DNA from: an uncultured beta proteobacterium
Lineage (GTDB): Bacteria > Pseudomonadota > Gammaproteobacteria > Burkholderiales > SG8-39
Length of the DNA stretch: 64,000 bases
Assembly: GCA_903928055.1 (NCBI GenBank)
Contig: CAIYPG010000068.1
Location: 1-64,000, forward strand
Direction: 5' to 3'
Below are positions 1 to 8,076 of this stretch, in pieces (the first letter of the stretch is position 1; every line of letters starts with the position of its first letter). Under the pieces are notes generated by a model, which was given only the letters and a program-made list of their open reading frames with translations, made no database searches and was not told the origin of the DNA. The translations under genes were made by a program, and so were the position numbers.

Positions 1-309
1 GACACCAAGACACACCAACTCACGGTTCAATTTCAGCTACCTATCGTCAACGACTCTTTAGAGTACGAAAGCAAGGGTAAAAAATCTGGTCCATACCGAG
101 TTCACGAGGGGAGCCGAAGCCTCACTCTAGACCCGCTTTTGGAGCGTGGTAGCAAAAAAAAAAGCGCTCTGAGGATGTCTGAATTAAAACAAAAATATCA
201 GATAAATCAAGAAAAACGGAGCAAAGTCACTCCGTTACGGTGGAGTAATCCTGAAAGAACATCTTTCGCGAGAGGTCTAGCTGCGCCATTGCAAAAATGC
301 CCACTTTGA
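1..309 (+). CDS. C-terminal part of an unknown protein, possibly a large serine recombinase
   Basis: Frame 1 is open from the first base to a TGA at 307-309 and gives 102 residues with no start in the window, so this is the tail of a gene beginning further left. The stretch is basic and clearly more AT-rich than the genes to its right, with many AAA codons. The segment LPIVNDSLEYESKGKK followed by GPYRVHEG resembles, from memory, the region after the zinc ribbon in large serine recombinases. That assignment is a resemblance only. If right, the left edge is the end of an integrated element. From 310 to 479 I see no gene and only a weak CTGCC/GGCAG hairpin. Confidence 0.55.
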   Translation, partial: DTKTHQLTVQFQLPIVNDSLEYESKGKKSGPYRVHEGSRSLTLDPLLERGSKKKSALRMSELKQKYQINQEKRSKVTPLRWSNPERTSFARGLAAPLQKCPL

Positions 310-479
310 GTAGTGAGCCTTGGCCTGCCGGATAAATGGCAGCTGGTCAGACAGCGAGTCTTGCTGAATTTGTTGAAGGGAGACTCGCATCAGCGGTTGC
401 CGCTACTACGGGCTGGTTAGTGCATTTTCCAAACTGTGGCGTTCCGGTCTGCGGAGTGCATCCTGTGGTTCCGACACTT

Positions 480-1448
480 TCAGTTCTCCAGTTTTATATT
501 GGACGCCTTCACCACCTTGGCAAACTTGTCCATGTCCGACCTGATCAGCGCGGCGAACTGGTCTGGGTTGCCGGGGAAGGGATCCACGCCCAGAGCGCTC
601 AGCTTCTCCTTGATCGAGGGCATGGTTTGGATGTTATTCATCTCCACAGAGAGCTTGTTGAGGATATCGCGCGGGGTGCCTGCCGGCGCCAGCATGCCGA
701 ACCAGTTGCTTGACTCCAGCGCCGGCATGCCGGCCTCGGCGAAGGTGGGCATTTCGGGAAGGCTGGCGAGGCGGTTCTTGCCGGAAATGGCGATGGCCTT
801 CAATTTTCCGGCCTTGATCTGGCCCAGTACATTGATCGGGGCGATAAAGCACAATTGCACATCGCCTGCCACCAATGCCTGCACCGAGGGTGCGCCGCCC
901 TTGAATGGAATGTGCTGGGTCTTCACGCCGGCAAGGAAGTTGAACAGCTCGGCTGACAGGTGACCCAGCCCTCCCGCGCCGGACGTGGAGTAGTTCAGTT
1001 GTCCATCCTTTGCTTTTGCGTAAGCGACCAGATCCTTGAGCGTGTTCGCCGGCACCGAGGGATGCACCACCAGCATGTATTCGTTCACGCCTATGGTGGT
1101 GATGGGCGCAAAGTCCTTCACCGGATCATAGGGCAGCTTGGTTAGCAGCGGATTGATGGCGTGGGTGTTGAGCACGAGGAGGATGGTGTAGCCGTCCGGA
1201 GGAGACTTGGTCAGCGCCTCCGAGCCGATGATGGTGTTGCCGCCGGGCTTGTAGTCGTTGAATACCGACTGGCCCCAGGCCTTCTGCATTTCCTGCTCGA
1301 ACAAACGCACTACGTTGTCGGAACTCCCGCCCGGTGCATAGGGAATGATGACGCGGATGGGCTTCGCGGGATAGGTCTGCGCCGAAGCAACACTGGCAGC
1401 ATACAACAGCGCGGCGGCAATGCCGCGGACAAACAGAGACAGTCTCAC
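480..1448 (-). CDS. Bug/TctC-family periplasmic substrate-binding protein
   Basis: Extracytoplasmic solute receptor of the tripartite tricarboxylate transporter type. It should bind a small carboxylate in the periplasm. A signal peptide (hydrophobic core FVRGIAAALLYAASVASA, cleavage after ASA) is followed by the family hallmarks YPAKPIRVIIPYAPGG and PPDGYTILL. The likely start is the GTG at 1448, because AAGGAG lies seven bases upstream; an ATG two bases before it runs straight into a stop, and the longer form to 1493 has no ribosome site. The mature size (322 aa with signal) is normal. No TctA/TctB membrane genes are adjacent, which is common for the expanded Bug family of betaproteobacteria. 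The substrate cannot be told from sequence. Confidence 0.9.
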   Translation of the reverse strand: MRLSLFVRGIAAALLYAASVASAQTYPAKPIRVIIPYAPGGSSDNVVRLFEQEMQKAWGQSVFNDYKPGGNTIIGSEALTKSPPDGYTILLVLNTHAINPLLTKLPYDPVKDFAPITTIGVNEYMLVVHPSVPANTLKDLVAYAKAKDGQLNYSTSGAGGLGHLSAELFNFLAGVKTQHIPFKGGAPSVQALVAGDVQLCFIAPINVLGQIKAGKLKAIAISGKNRLASLPEMPTFAEAGMPALESSNWFGMLAPAGTPRDILNKLSVEMNNIQTMPSIKEKLSALGVDPFPGNPDQFAALIRSDMDKFAKVVKASNIKLEN

Positions 1449-1494
1449 ATGGATCTCCTTGGCTTGTTTTTTTGAGTGTGCGAGCGCACGCAAT

Positions 1495-1593
1495 TTTATA
1501 TAAATGCGTTATTAGCACAGAAGCATGGGCGACAAGCTGCCATATTGATTTGGATCAATCGGGTTGCAGAAGTCTGGACTAAAGTTCCTGTAT
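1495..1593 (+). repeat. Copy 1 of a duplicated promoter region
   Basis: This stretch aligns along its whole length with 4117-4215. Shared blocks include ATATAAAnGCrTTAT, GGCrrCAAGC, TTGAyTTGGATCAATCGGG and AGTTCCTG. Similarity extends past the FNR box and -10 on both sides, so the two regions look like products of one duplication rather than independent sites. Confidence 0.75.
1545..1592 (+). promoter_or_regulatory. Class II FNR/ANR-dependent promoter of ubiUVT
   Basis: TTGATTTGGATCAA at 1545-1558 matches the FNR/ANR consensus TTGAT-N4-ATCAA in all ten defined bases. A -10-like hexamer TAAAGT lies at 1580-1585, giving a start near 1592-1593, and the FNR box centre (1551.5) is then at about -41.5, the standard position for activation. 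E. coli ubiUV is known to be activated by Fnr, so the arrangement fits the downstream genes. The box is also about 100 bases upstream of the divergent Bug gene and could affect it. Confidence 0.8.
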
Positions 1594-1632
1594 CCATTTT
1601 CCGGACGCCGACTTCAAGTCGTTCGCAAGGCA

Positions 1633-2664
1633 ATGAGTGCAGTGGTAGAGGGTGGGTCAGTGGTGAAACCCGAGCTGGTCTGTCCGGCCGGATCCTTGCG
1701 TGCGCTGCAGATGGCGGTAGGGGCTGGCGCTGATGCCGTCTATGTCGGGCTCAAGGACGCGACCAACGCGCGCAACTTTGCCGGGCTGAATTTCGACGAT
1801 GCGCAGCTGCGCGAAGGCGTGGCCTTCGCCCATGCCCGCGGCGCCCGCGTGCTGATGGCGCTGAACACCTTTGCCGACGCACGGGGCGTTGATCCCTGGT
1901 ATCGCGCCGTGGACACGGCCGTGGCCATGGGGGCGGATGCGCTGATTGTCGCCGATACCGCAGTGATGGCGTACTGCCGCAGCCACCACCCGCAACTGCG
2001 CCTGCATTTGTCGGTACAGGCCTCCGCCACCAGCTACGAAGCCATCGAGTTCTATCGCCGGCATTACGGCATCCAGCGCGCGGTGCTGCCGCGCGTGCTG
2101 ACGCTGTCGCAGGTTGCGCATGTCGTCCGGCTCAGCATGGTCGACATCGAGGTCTTCGGTTTTGGCAGTCTGTGCGTGATGGTGGAGGGGCGCTGCGCGT
2201 TGTCCTCCTACGTCACCGGCCAGTCGCCGAACACTGCCGGGGTGTGTTCGCCACCATCCGCGGTGCGCTGGCAGGATACGCGGGCCGGCGTCGAGGCGCG
2301 CCTGAACGGCGTGCTGATCGACTGCTATGCCCCGGACGAGCCGCGCGGCTACCCGACATTGTGCAAAGGCCGCTTCGATGTCGAAGGCCGGCGCGGTTAC
2401 GCCATCGAGGAGCCGACCAGCCTGAACACGCTGGCCATTTTGCCGGAACTGATTGCACTGGGCGTGAAGGCGATCAAGATCGAGGGCCGCCAGCGCAGCC
2501 CTGCATACGTCGAGCAGGTGACGCGGGTATGGCGCGCGGCGATCGATGAAGCTGCAGGAAGCGCGGGCGGTTACAGCGTCCGTCCCGAATGGAATGCCAC
2601 GCTGATGCGGTTTGCCGAGGGACAGCACCATACCCTGGGTGCCTACGACCGGCCCTGGCGTTGA
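1633..2664 (+). CDS. ubiU: UbiU, Fe-S subunit of the O2-independent ubiquinone hydroxylase
   Basis: U32-peptidase-family protein which, with UbiV, hydroxylates ubiquinone precursors without oxygen. It matches E. coli UbiU (YhbU) closely: LVCPAGSL at the start, AVYVGLKDATNARNFAGLNF, then SLC-x6-C-x16-C and YPTLCKGR. The four cysteines (C181, C188, C205, C244 from this start) have the same 7/17/39 spacing as the four [4Fe-4S] ligands of E. coli UbiU. The ATG at 1633 has only a weak, close AAGG; GTG at 1660 or 1663, behind GGGTGG, would match the E. coli N-terminus better, so the start is uncertain by about 10 codons. First gene of ubiU-ubiV-ubiT, 12 bases before ubiV. Confidence 0.93.
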   Translation: MSAVVEGGSVVKPELVCPAGSLRALQMAVGAGADAVYVGLKDATNARNFAGLNFDDAQLREGVAFAHARGARVLMALNTFADARGVDPWYRAVDTAVAMGADALIVADTAVMAYCRSHHPQLRLHLSVQASATSYEAIEFYRRHYGIQRAVLPRVLTLSQVAHVVRLSMVDIEVFGFGSLCVMVEGRCALSSYVTGQSPNTAGVCSPPSAVRWQDTRAGVEARLNGVLIDCYAPDEPRGYPTLCKGRFDVEGRRGYAIEEPTSLNTLAILPELIALGVKAIKIEGRQRSPAYVEQVTRVWRAAIDEAAGSAGGYSVRPEWNATLMRFAEGQHHTLGAYDRPWR

Positions 2665-2676
2665 AAGGTTTCATCC

Positions 2677-3615
2677 ATGAATAGCGCCGCTGCGCGCAGC
2701 TTTGCACTGACGATCGGTCCGGTGCAATACCATTGGCCCAGGCAGGTCATGCTGGATTTCTATGCGGAAATGGCCGCGTCGCCCGCCGATACCATCGTCC
2801 TCGGCGAAACGGTGTGTTCCCGGCGCCGTGAACTGAAGCCGGCCGACTGGCTGGATCTCGCGCGCGACCTTGCGTCCACCGGCAAGGAGATCGTGCTGGC
2901 CACCCGGACGCTGGTCGAATCCGAAGCCGATTTGCGTTTCCTGCGGCGGCTGGCCGAGCAGCACGATTTCCTGGTGGAAGCCGGTGATGCTTCGGCATTG
3001 CAGGTACTGGCGGGCACGGTGCCGTTTGTGCTCGGCCCGCATATCAATGTCTATAACCGTGCCGCCCTCGCGGAACATGCCGCACTGGGTGCGCGACGCT
3101 GGGTCGCTCCGGTGGAGCTTGCACTCGATATGCTGGGTCTGGTCAATCCGCCCGGCGATCCGGTGAAGACCGATTCGGGTGCGGCGGTGGCCACTGAAGC
3201 CTTTGCCTTCGGCCGCCTGCCGCTGGCATTTTCGGCGCGCTGCTTCACCGCGCGTCACCACCGGCTGAACAAGGACGAGTGCGAGTTCCGCTGCCTTGAA
3301 TATCCGGATGGCCTGATGTTGTCGAGTAATGAGGGCCAGCCCTTCCTGGTGCTCAATGGCACGCAGACCCAATCCGCTGCCCAGCACTGCCTGATCGGCG
3401 ACGCCGCCGCGCTGCGCGCCGCCGGTGTTTCACGGCTGCGACTGTCGCCCGGTTCGAAGAATTTTGCCCAGGTGGTGCAATGGTTTGACCGGGTCATGAA
3501 CCAGGGTGTCCCGGTTGAAGATGCGCTGCCGGCCCTGCAGGCCATGAGCCTGCAGGGCGGACTGAGCAATGGCTTTGCCCGGCACCGCGCGGGCATGGAA
3601 TGGAGCACGGCATGA
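2677..3615 (+). CDS. ubiV: UbiV, Fe-S partner of UbiU
   Basis: Second U32-family subunit of the O2-independent ubiquinone hydroxylase. It has the UbiV cysteine set: C47 in GETVCSRR, then C189, C202 and C206 in a CX12CX3C arrangement, the pattern known to hold a [4Fe-4S] cluster in E. coli UbiV. The length of 312 aa is slightly longer than the E. coli protein (292). It starts with ATG 12 bases after ubiU and its stop overlaps the ubiT start (ATGA), so the three genes are probably translated from one message under the FNR-type promoter at 1545. The two subunits are paralogous, as in other bacteria. Confidence 0.93.
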   Translation: MNSAAARSFALTIGPVQYHWPRQVMLDFYAEMAASPADTIVLGETVCSRRRELKPADWLDLARDLASTGKEIVLATRTLVESEADLRFLRRLAEQHDFLVEAGDASALQVLAGTVPFVLGPHINVYNRAALAEHAALGARRWVAPVELALDMLGLVNPPGDPVKTDSGAAVATEAFAFGRLPLAFSARCFTARHHRLNKDECEFRCLEYPDGLMLSSNEGQPFLVLNGTQTQSAAQHCLIGDAAALRAAGVSRLRLSPGSKNFAQVVQWFDRVMNQGVPVEDALPALQAMSLQGGLSNGFARHRAGMEWSTA

Positions 3616-4091
3616 ACGCGCCATGGAAGCGTGATGGTTCCGCAAATGTTCCCGCTGGACTGCCGCCGCCTCTGGAGGCGATCCGGGACATCGTGCGCCG
3701 GGTCGTTGAACACCTGCCGGTGCAGCCTCCCTCATTCGTGCTGGCACGCGTGCTGGATCAGATGCTGCTGCCACGCCTGCCGGCCGACGCACGCGAAGCC
3801 TTGTCGCGGCGGATCGTCGAATTGCAGATTACCGATCTGGGCATCCGCGTGCGTCTGCAACTGGAAGCCCGCGGTTTCTGTGTGGCTTCCGTGCAGGGCG
3901 AGCCCGCGTTGCGCATCCTTGCGCCTGCGGCCAGCTATCTCCGATTGTTGCGTGGCGAAGATGACGCCGACCGGCTGTTCTTTGAGCGCGCATTGATCAT
4001 GGAAGGCGATACCGAACTGGGGCTGGTGCTGAAAAACACCCTGGATGCACTAGGCCCGCTGTTCGGAACACGAAATACACAATCGATGTAG
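3612..4091 (+). CDS. ubiT: UbiT, SCP2-domain lipid-carrier protein for anaerobic ubiquinone synthesis
   Basis: Small SCP2-like protein thought to bind ubiquinone intermediates and present them to UbiU-UbiV. The sequence has an amphipathic N-terminal region (PPLEAIRDIVRRVVEHLP) and the SCP2-type core LQITDLGIRVRLQLEARGF...LRILAPAASYLRLLRGEDDADRLFFERALIMEGDTELGLVLKNTLDAL. The phrase RALIMEGDTELGL is typical of the UbiT/YhbT group. ATG at 3612 overlaps the ubiV stop as ATGA; an ATG four codons earlier is possible. The 159 aa length fits the family (about 170). E. coli splits ubiT from ubiUV, whereas here all three are together. Confidence 0.9.
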   Translation: MNAPWKRDGSANVPAGLPPPLEAIRDIVRRVVEHLPVQPPSFVLARVLDQMLLPRLPADAREALSRRIVELQITDLGIRVRLQLEARGFCVASVQGEPALRILAPAASYLRLLRGEDDADRLFFERALIMEGDTELGLVLKNTLDALGPLFGTRNTQSM

Positions 4092-4116
4092 ATAAATGAA
4101 ATTATAGTAATTTAGC

Positions 4117-4215
4117 GACATATAAACGCATTATAGAACCAGAAACATAGGCGGCAAGCCACCACATTGACTTGGATCAATCGGGCGGCAGAAGGTCCGG
4201 CCTACAGTTCCTGCA
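4117..4215 (+). repeat. Copy 2 of the duplicated promoter region
   Basis: Aligned copy of 1495-1593, including flanks that are not part of the FNR box or the -10 element. It fills most of the gap between ubiT and the flavin oxidoreductase gene. Point differences are spread along its length, so the duplication is not very recent. Confidence 0.75.
4167..4215 (+). promoter_or_regulatory. Second FNR/ANR-type promoter, upstream of the flavin oxidoreductase gene
   Basis: TTGACTTGGATCAA at 4167-4180 matches TTGAT-N4-ATCAA with one change. TACAGT at 4203-4208 is the -10 candidate and puts the start near 4215, so the box centre (4173.5) again sits at about -41.5. It gives the flavin/radical-SAM genes their own anaerobic promoter inside the cluster. 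Confidence 0.72.
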
Positions 4216-4238
4216 TTCAAATTGCAGACGGAAACATT

Positions 4239-5402
4239 GTGCTTTCAGGCATCAGTTCATTACTACGAATTCGCGGGAGGGAAATCCTGCCCATCGTGCA
4301 GGGTGGCATGGGTGTGGGTGTCTCCGCGCACCGCCTGGCCGGTGCGGTGGCCGAGGTGGGTGGCGTCGGGACCATCTCCAGCGTGGATCTGCGCCGTCAT
4401 CATCCTGATCTGCTGAAACTGACTGCTCACAGCCGCGACAAGGCGGTCATTGATGCGGCCAATCTTGTTGCCCTGGATCGTGAAGTTCGCGCTGCGCGTG
4501 AACGTGCCGGCGGGCGTGGCATGGTGGCTGTGAACATCATGCGCGCGGTGTCCGAGTACGGCCCGTATGTGCGCCAGGCCTGTGAAAGCGGCGCGGACGC
4601 CATTGTCGTTGGCGCGGGACTGCCGCTCGATCTGCCCGAGCTGGTTGCAGACTTTCCGAACGTGGCGCTGATCCCCATTTTGTCGGAGTCGCGTGCCGTC
4701 GGCCTGGTCCTGAAGCGCTGGATGCGCAAGGGCCGCCTGCCGGACGCCATCGTCATCGAGCATCCGCGCTTCGCCGGGGGCCACCTGGGTGCGGCGAAGC
4801 TGGAAGAACTGGCGGATCCGCGTTTCGATTTTGCCCGTGTGGTACCGGAAGTACTGGCCCTGTTCGACGAACTGGGGATTGAGCGTTCGAGCATTCCGAT
4901 CATCGCCGCCGGTGGCATCAATTCCCCGGAGCGGGTGCAGGCGGCGCTGGCGACGGGTGCCAGTGCCGTGCAGGTCGGTACAGCGTTTGCAGTCACGACC
5001 GAAGGTGACGCACATCCCGAGTTCAAGCGTGTGCTCGCCGAAGCGCGGCCCGAGGATATCGTCACCTTCATGAGCGTCGCCGGCCTGCCGGCGCGCGCGG
5101 TGCGTACACCGTGGCTGGACACCTATCTGGAGCGCGAGGCGGGCAAGATGCGCCGGGCCCGTGAGCGGCCCTGCACCCTGGGGTTCGAATGCCTGGTGCA
5201 ATGCGGCCTGCGCGACGGCCTGCAAAAGGCCGGGCAGTTCTGCATCGACCACCATCTCGCGGCGGCACTGCGCGGCGACGTCAAGCATGGCCTGTTTTTC
5301 CGTGGCTCCGAACCAGCGCCTTTCGGTGCCGCGATTCGTCCGGTGCGCGACCTGATCGAGTATCTGTTGTGCATGTCTGAAGTTGCAGCGGTGCCGGCCT
5401 GA
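4239..5402 (+). CDS. FMN-dependent oxidoreductase of the nitronate monooxygenase family with a Cys-rich tail
   Basis: TIM-barrel flavoprotein of the nitronate monooxygenase/2-nitropropane dioxygenase (also FabK-like) superfamily. Visible features are LPIVQGGMGVGVSAHRLAGAVAE at the start, AGGHLG with the conserved His (about H182), and IIAAGGI...GASAVQVGTAF for FMN phosphate. Near the C-terminus there are four cysteines in CX5CX3CX12C (about C312-C335), which could bind an iron-sulfur cluster. GTG 4239 is the likely start; a longer reading to 4167 would begin inside the FNR box. As the gene has an FNR-type promoter and follows ubiUVT, a true O2-dependent monooxygenase role is doubtful. The substrate is unknown. 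Confidence 0.85.
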   Translation: MLSGISSLLRIRGREILPIVQGGMGVGVSAHRLAGAVAEVGGVGTISSVDLRRHHPDLLKLTAHSRDKAVIDAANLVALDREVRAARERAGGRGMVAVNIMRAVSEYGPYVRQACESGADAIVVGAGLPLDLPELVADFPNVALIPILSESRAVGLVLKRWMRKGRLPDAIVIEHPRFAGGHLGAAKLEELADPRFDFARVVPEVLALFDELGIERSSIPIIAAGGINSPERVQAALATGASAVQVGTAFAVTTEGDAHPEFKRVLAEARPEDIVTFMSVAGLPARAVRTPWLDTYLEREAGKMRRARERPCTLGFECLVQCGLRDGLQKAGQFCIDHHLAAALRGDVKHGLFFRGSEPAPFGAAIRPVRDLIEYLLCMSEVAAVPA

Positions 5403-5498
5403 GGTGGCGATGGTGGCATTGCCCGGCTACCGGAAATTGCCGGTGCGGGGAACGACTGAGCCGAATACGTCACATCCATTACGTCTGGGAGGACACCG

Positions 5499-6449
5499 AT
5501 GATCACCGACCGCATTGACGCCATCACGCTGATTCCCGATGCATGGCGTCGTCCCGATCCGCCGCCGCCCAAGAGCGTCAAGATCGAGATTTCGCCGCGC
5601 TGCAACTACCGCTGCGGCTTCTGCGCACTGCGCACGCGCGAGGTGCAGCCGAAATGGGACATGGACATCGCCCTGTTCAAACGCATCACCCGCGAGATGC
5701 GCGAAGCCGGCGTCGAGGAAATCGGCCTGTTCTACCTGGGAGAGTCGTTCATGGCCCCCCGGCTGCTGGTCGATTGCGTGCGTTACCTGAAGCACGAGTT
5801 GGCAATGCCCTATGTCTTTCTCACCTCCAACGCGTCCATGGCCTTTCCCGAAGCGGTCGAAGCCTGCATGGCAGAAGGACTTGACTCGCTGAAATGGTCG
5901 GTCAATGCCGCCGACGAGGAGCAGTTCGAACGCATCATGGGCGTGTCCGGCAAGCTCTTCCACCGGGCGCTGGAAAACATCGAGACGGCACGCACGGTGC
6001 GCGCCCGCGGCGGATATCCCACCAAGCTGTATGCGTCGTCGATCCGCTACGACGGCGAACAGCAGGAAAGGATGGAGCGGCTGCTGGAGGCCAGGGTCAT
6101 TCCGTTTGTTGACACGCATTACTGGCTGCCGCTGTACTCCATGGGCGCATTCGCGATCGAACGCGAGGAACAGCTCGGTTACCGGCCCACCGCCGGCAAC
6201 CAGGGTCGCCTGGGCGCATTGCGCGAGCCGCTGCCCTGCTGGTCGGCCTTTACTGAAGGGCATGTCACCGCCGAAGGCCGGCTGTCCGCCTGCTGCTTCG
6301 ATGCCACCGCAAACTGGACCATGGGCGACCTCAACACCCATTCCTTCATGGAGTGCTGGAACAGCAAGCCGTTCATGGCATTGCGTGCCGCGCACCTGAA
6401 GAAGGATGTCACCGGGACCGTCTGCGAGAAATGCCTGGCGTACGGCTGA
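5499..6449 (+). CDS. Radical SAM protein with SPASM-like C-terminal domain
   Basis: Radical S-adenosylmethionine enzyme of 316 aa. The [4Fe-4S]/SAM motif is CNYRCGFC (C35, C39, C42). The C-terminal third has further cysteines: CWSAF, SACCF, ECWNS and a final CEKC (C309, C312), the usual picture of a SPASM domain holding auxiliary clusters. A good GGAGG precedes ATG 5499. It lies 96 bases after the flavin oxidoreductase and is probably in the same FNR-controlled transcript. SPASM enzymes often modify peptides or act in cofactor synthesis; no small precursor peptide gene is visible beside it, so a small-molecule role, perhaps quinone-related, is also possible. The substrate cannot be named. Confidence 0.88.
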   Translation: MITDRIDAITLIPDAWRRPDPPPPKSVKIEISPRCNYRCGFCALRTREVQPKWDMDIALFKRITREMREAGVEEIGLFYLGESFMAPRLLVDCVRYLKHELAMPYVFLTSNASMAFPEAVEACMAEGLDSLKWSVNAADEEQFERIMGVSGKLFHRALENIETARTVRARGGYPTKLYASSIRYDGEQQERMERLLEARVIPFVDTHYWLPLYSMGAFAIEREEQLGYRPTAGNQGRLGALREPLPCWSAFTEGHVTAEGRLSACCFDATANWTMGDLNTHSFMECWNSKPFMALRAAHLKKDVTGTVCEKCLAYG

Positions 6450-6520
6450 CGATGCCCTGAGGCCCGGCACTGTCCGGAGGCGGTTGCTGCACGGCGGCGG
6501 ATTCGTTGTACGCTTGGCCG

Positions 6521-6900
6521 ATGTACGTCGAACTCAAAGCGCTGCACATCACCTGCGCAGCGGTCAGCATCGCAGGTTTCGTCGCGCGCGGCTGGGGCAC
6601 ACTGCTCGGCGCTGGGTGCGCATCGTGCCGCATGTGGTCGACACGCTGCTGCTGGGGTCGGCACTGGGCATGGCGGTGCAACTGGGCGCAGGCCCGTGGC
6701 AGTCCGGCTGGCTGACCGCGAAAGTCGTTGCGCTCTGCGCCTATGTCGTCTTCGGTTCCATCGCTCTCCGGCGCGGCCGCACGCAGGCCGTGCGCGGCGC
6801 GGCTTTCATTGCCGCACTTGTTTCAGTGCTTTGGATCGTTGCCGCGGCCTTTACGAAGTCTGCCTGGGGCCCCCTGGTCTGGATGATGGCCGCGTTGTGA
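6521..6900 (+). pseudogene. SirB2-like membrane protein gene broken by a -1 frameshift
   Basis: Two pieces of one SirB2-family inner-membrane protein lie in different frames. From ATG 6521 the reading MYVELKALHITCAAVSIAGF gives the first membrane helix. The second frame then supplies RWVRIVPHVVDTLLLGSALGM, WLTAKVVALCAYVVFGSIAL and a third hydrophobic segment to the stop at 6898-6900. The switch falls near 6590-6625 and equals loss of one base. SirB2 proteins are normally about 120-130 aa, and the joined product would be of that size. It could be a decayed gene or a single-base assembly error; the conserved second half favours a very recent change or an error. Confidence 0.75.
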
Positions 6901-6994
6901 ACAGCCGGCGTCGCCCCCGCAGTCCAGGGATACCGCACTGATACTATTGGCACCTTCGGCAATGCGCCTCCCGATCAGCACAGAAAGGCCCGTC

Positions 6995-7999
6995 ATGACG
7001 ACCAAGAAAGGCATTCTCGTTTCACCCAACCTCTCCCTCGTGGCCGAGGACGCGCTGGTGGTCGCCGGGGAAAACGTGGATGTCGATGTGCACTGCATCC
7101 GTTTGCCGGTCGATCCGGAGGCCAGGCTTGCGGCAGAGGACGTGGAGAAAATAGATCTCGCTTTTTTCAGCCAGGACATCCCGCGCGGTTACGGGCGTTC
7201 GTTTTTTTCCGCCGTGCGCCGTGCGCCGAACATCCGCTGGATGCACGCCTTCAATGCCGGCACCGACCATCCGCTCTTTGCCGAATTGCTGGCCAAGGGC
7301 ATTCGCATCAGCATCTCCACCGGCCTCACCGCCGTTCCGATTGCACAGACAGCGATCACCGGCCTGCTGATGTTCGCGCGCGGCTTTCCGCATTTCCTTG
7401 ATGCGCAGCGCCGCCACAGCTGGGAGCCGCAGATCGGCGCGCGCCAGCCGCAGGACCTTGAACACCAGACGCTGTGCATCGTCGGATTGGGCGGCATCGG
7501 CAGCGAACTGGCACGCCTTGCGCTGGGCCTTGGCATGAATGTCATCGGCATCCGGCGCAGTCCGCAGCGCGGCGAGGATCCGGTGGACGAAATGTACCCG
7601 CCGCATGCGCTGGCCGAAGTGCTCCCACGCTGCCAGTGGCTGGCCCTCACCTGTCCGCTGACCGAGGAGACGCGCGGCCTGATCGATCGCGACAAGCTCT
7701 ACAGCCTGCCGCGCGGTGCACATGTCATCAATGTGGCGCGCGGCGAAATCGTCGATGAGGCGGCGTTGATCGAGGCCCTGAACAGCGGCCACCTGGCGGG
7801 TGCCTACCTTGACGTGTTTGAAAAAGAGCCGCTGCCTGAAGCATCACCGCTGTGGGACATGCCCAATGTCATCCTCAGCCCGCACAATTCGGCGGCTTCC
7901 AGCGCCAATGAACGCCACATGTTCGGCCTGTTCCTCGACAACTTCGAGAAGTGGCTGGCTGACGAGCCGATCCGGAATGAAATCAAGCCAGCATCCTGA
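6995..7999 (+). CDS. D-isomer-specific 2-hydroxyacid dehydrogenase
   Basis: NAD(P)-dependent reductase of 2-oxo acids. The nucleotide fold has GLGGIG followed by an Arg-rich segment ([10 protein letters not shown]), which may favour NADPH. Catalytic residues are visible: Arg in [10 protein letters not shown], Glu in FEKEPL and His in [11 protein letters not shown] 6995 is chosen because an AAAGG lies just upstream; a longer start at 6947 has no site. The product is 334 aa, normal for the family. It stands alone between a broken SirB2-like gene and recQ, so the substrate (glyoxylate, hydroxypyruvate or another 2-oxo acid) is open. Confidence 0.88.
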   Translation: MTTKKGILVSPNLSLVAEDALVVAGENVDVDVHCIRLPVDPEARLAAEDVEKIDLAFFSQDIPRGYGRSFFSAVRRAPNIRWMHAFNAGTDHPLFAELLAKGIRISISTGLTAVPIAQTAITGLLMFARGFPHFLDAQRRHSWEPQIGARQPQDLEHQTLCIVGLGGIGSELARLALGLGMNVIGIRRSPQRGEDPVDEMYPPHALAEVLPRCQWLALTCPLTEETRGLIDRDKLYSLPRGAHVINVARGEIVDEAALIEALNSGHLAGAYLDVFEKEPLPEASPLWDMPNVILSPHNSAASSANERHMFGLFLDNFEKWLADEPIRNEIKPAS

Positions 8000-8076
8000 T
8001 AATAAAGTTTCCTTGTAAACGCATATATAAAAGAATCATAATCAATACTGATAATAATAATTCCCCGGGCACGGTT

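Noticed and set aside
4167-4238. Upstream start of the flavin gene at the TTG in the FNR box
   Set aside because: The codon lies in the regulator site, upstream of the predicted transcription start near 4215.
4263-5288. Long open frame on the minus strand inside the flavin oxidoreductase gene (341 codons)
   Set aside because: It mirrors the coding frame of a GC-rich gene, has no ribosome site and no recognisable motif.
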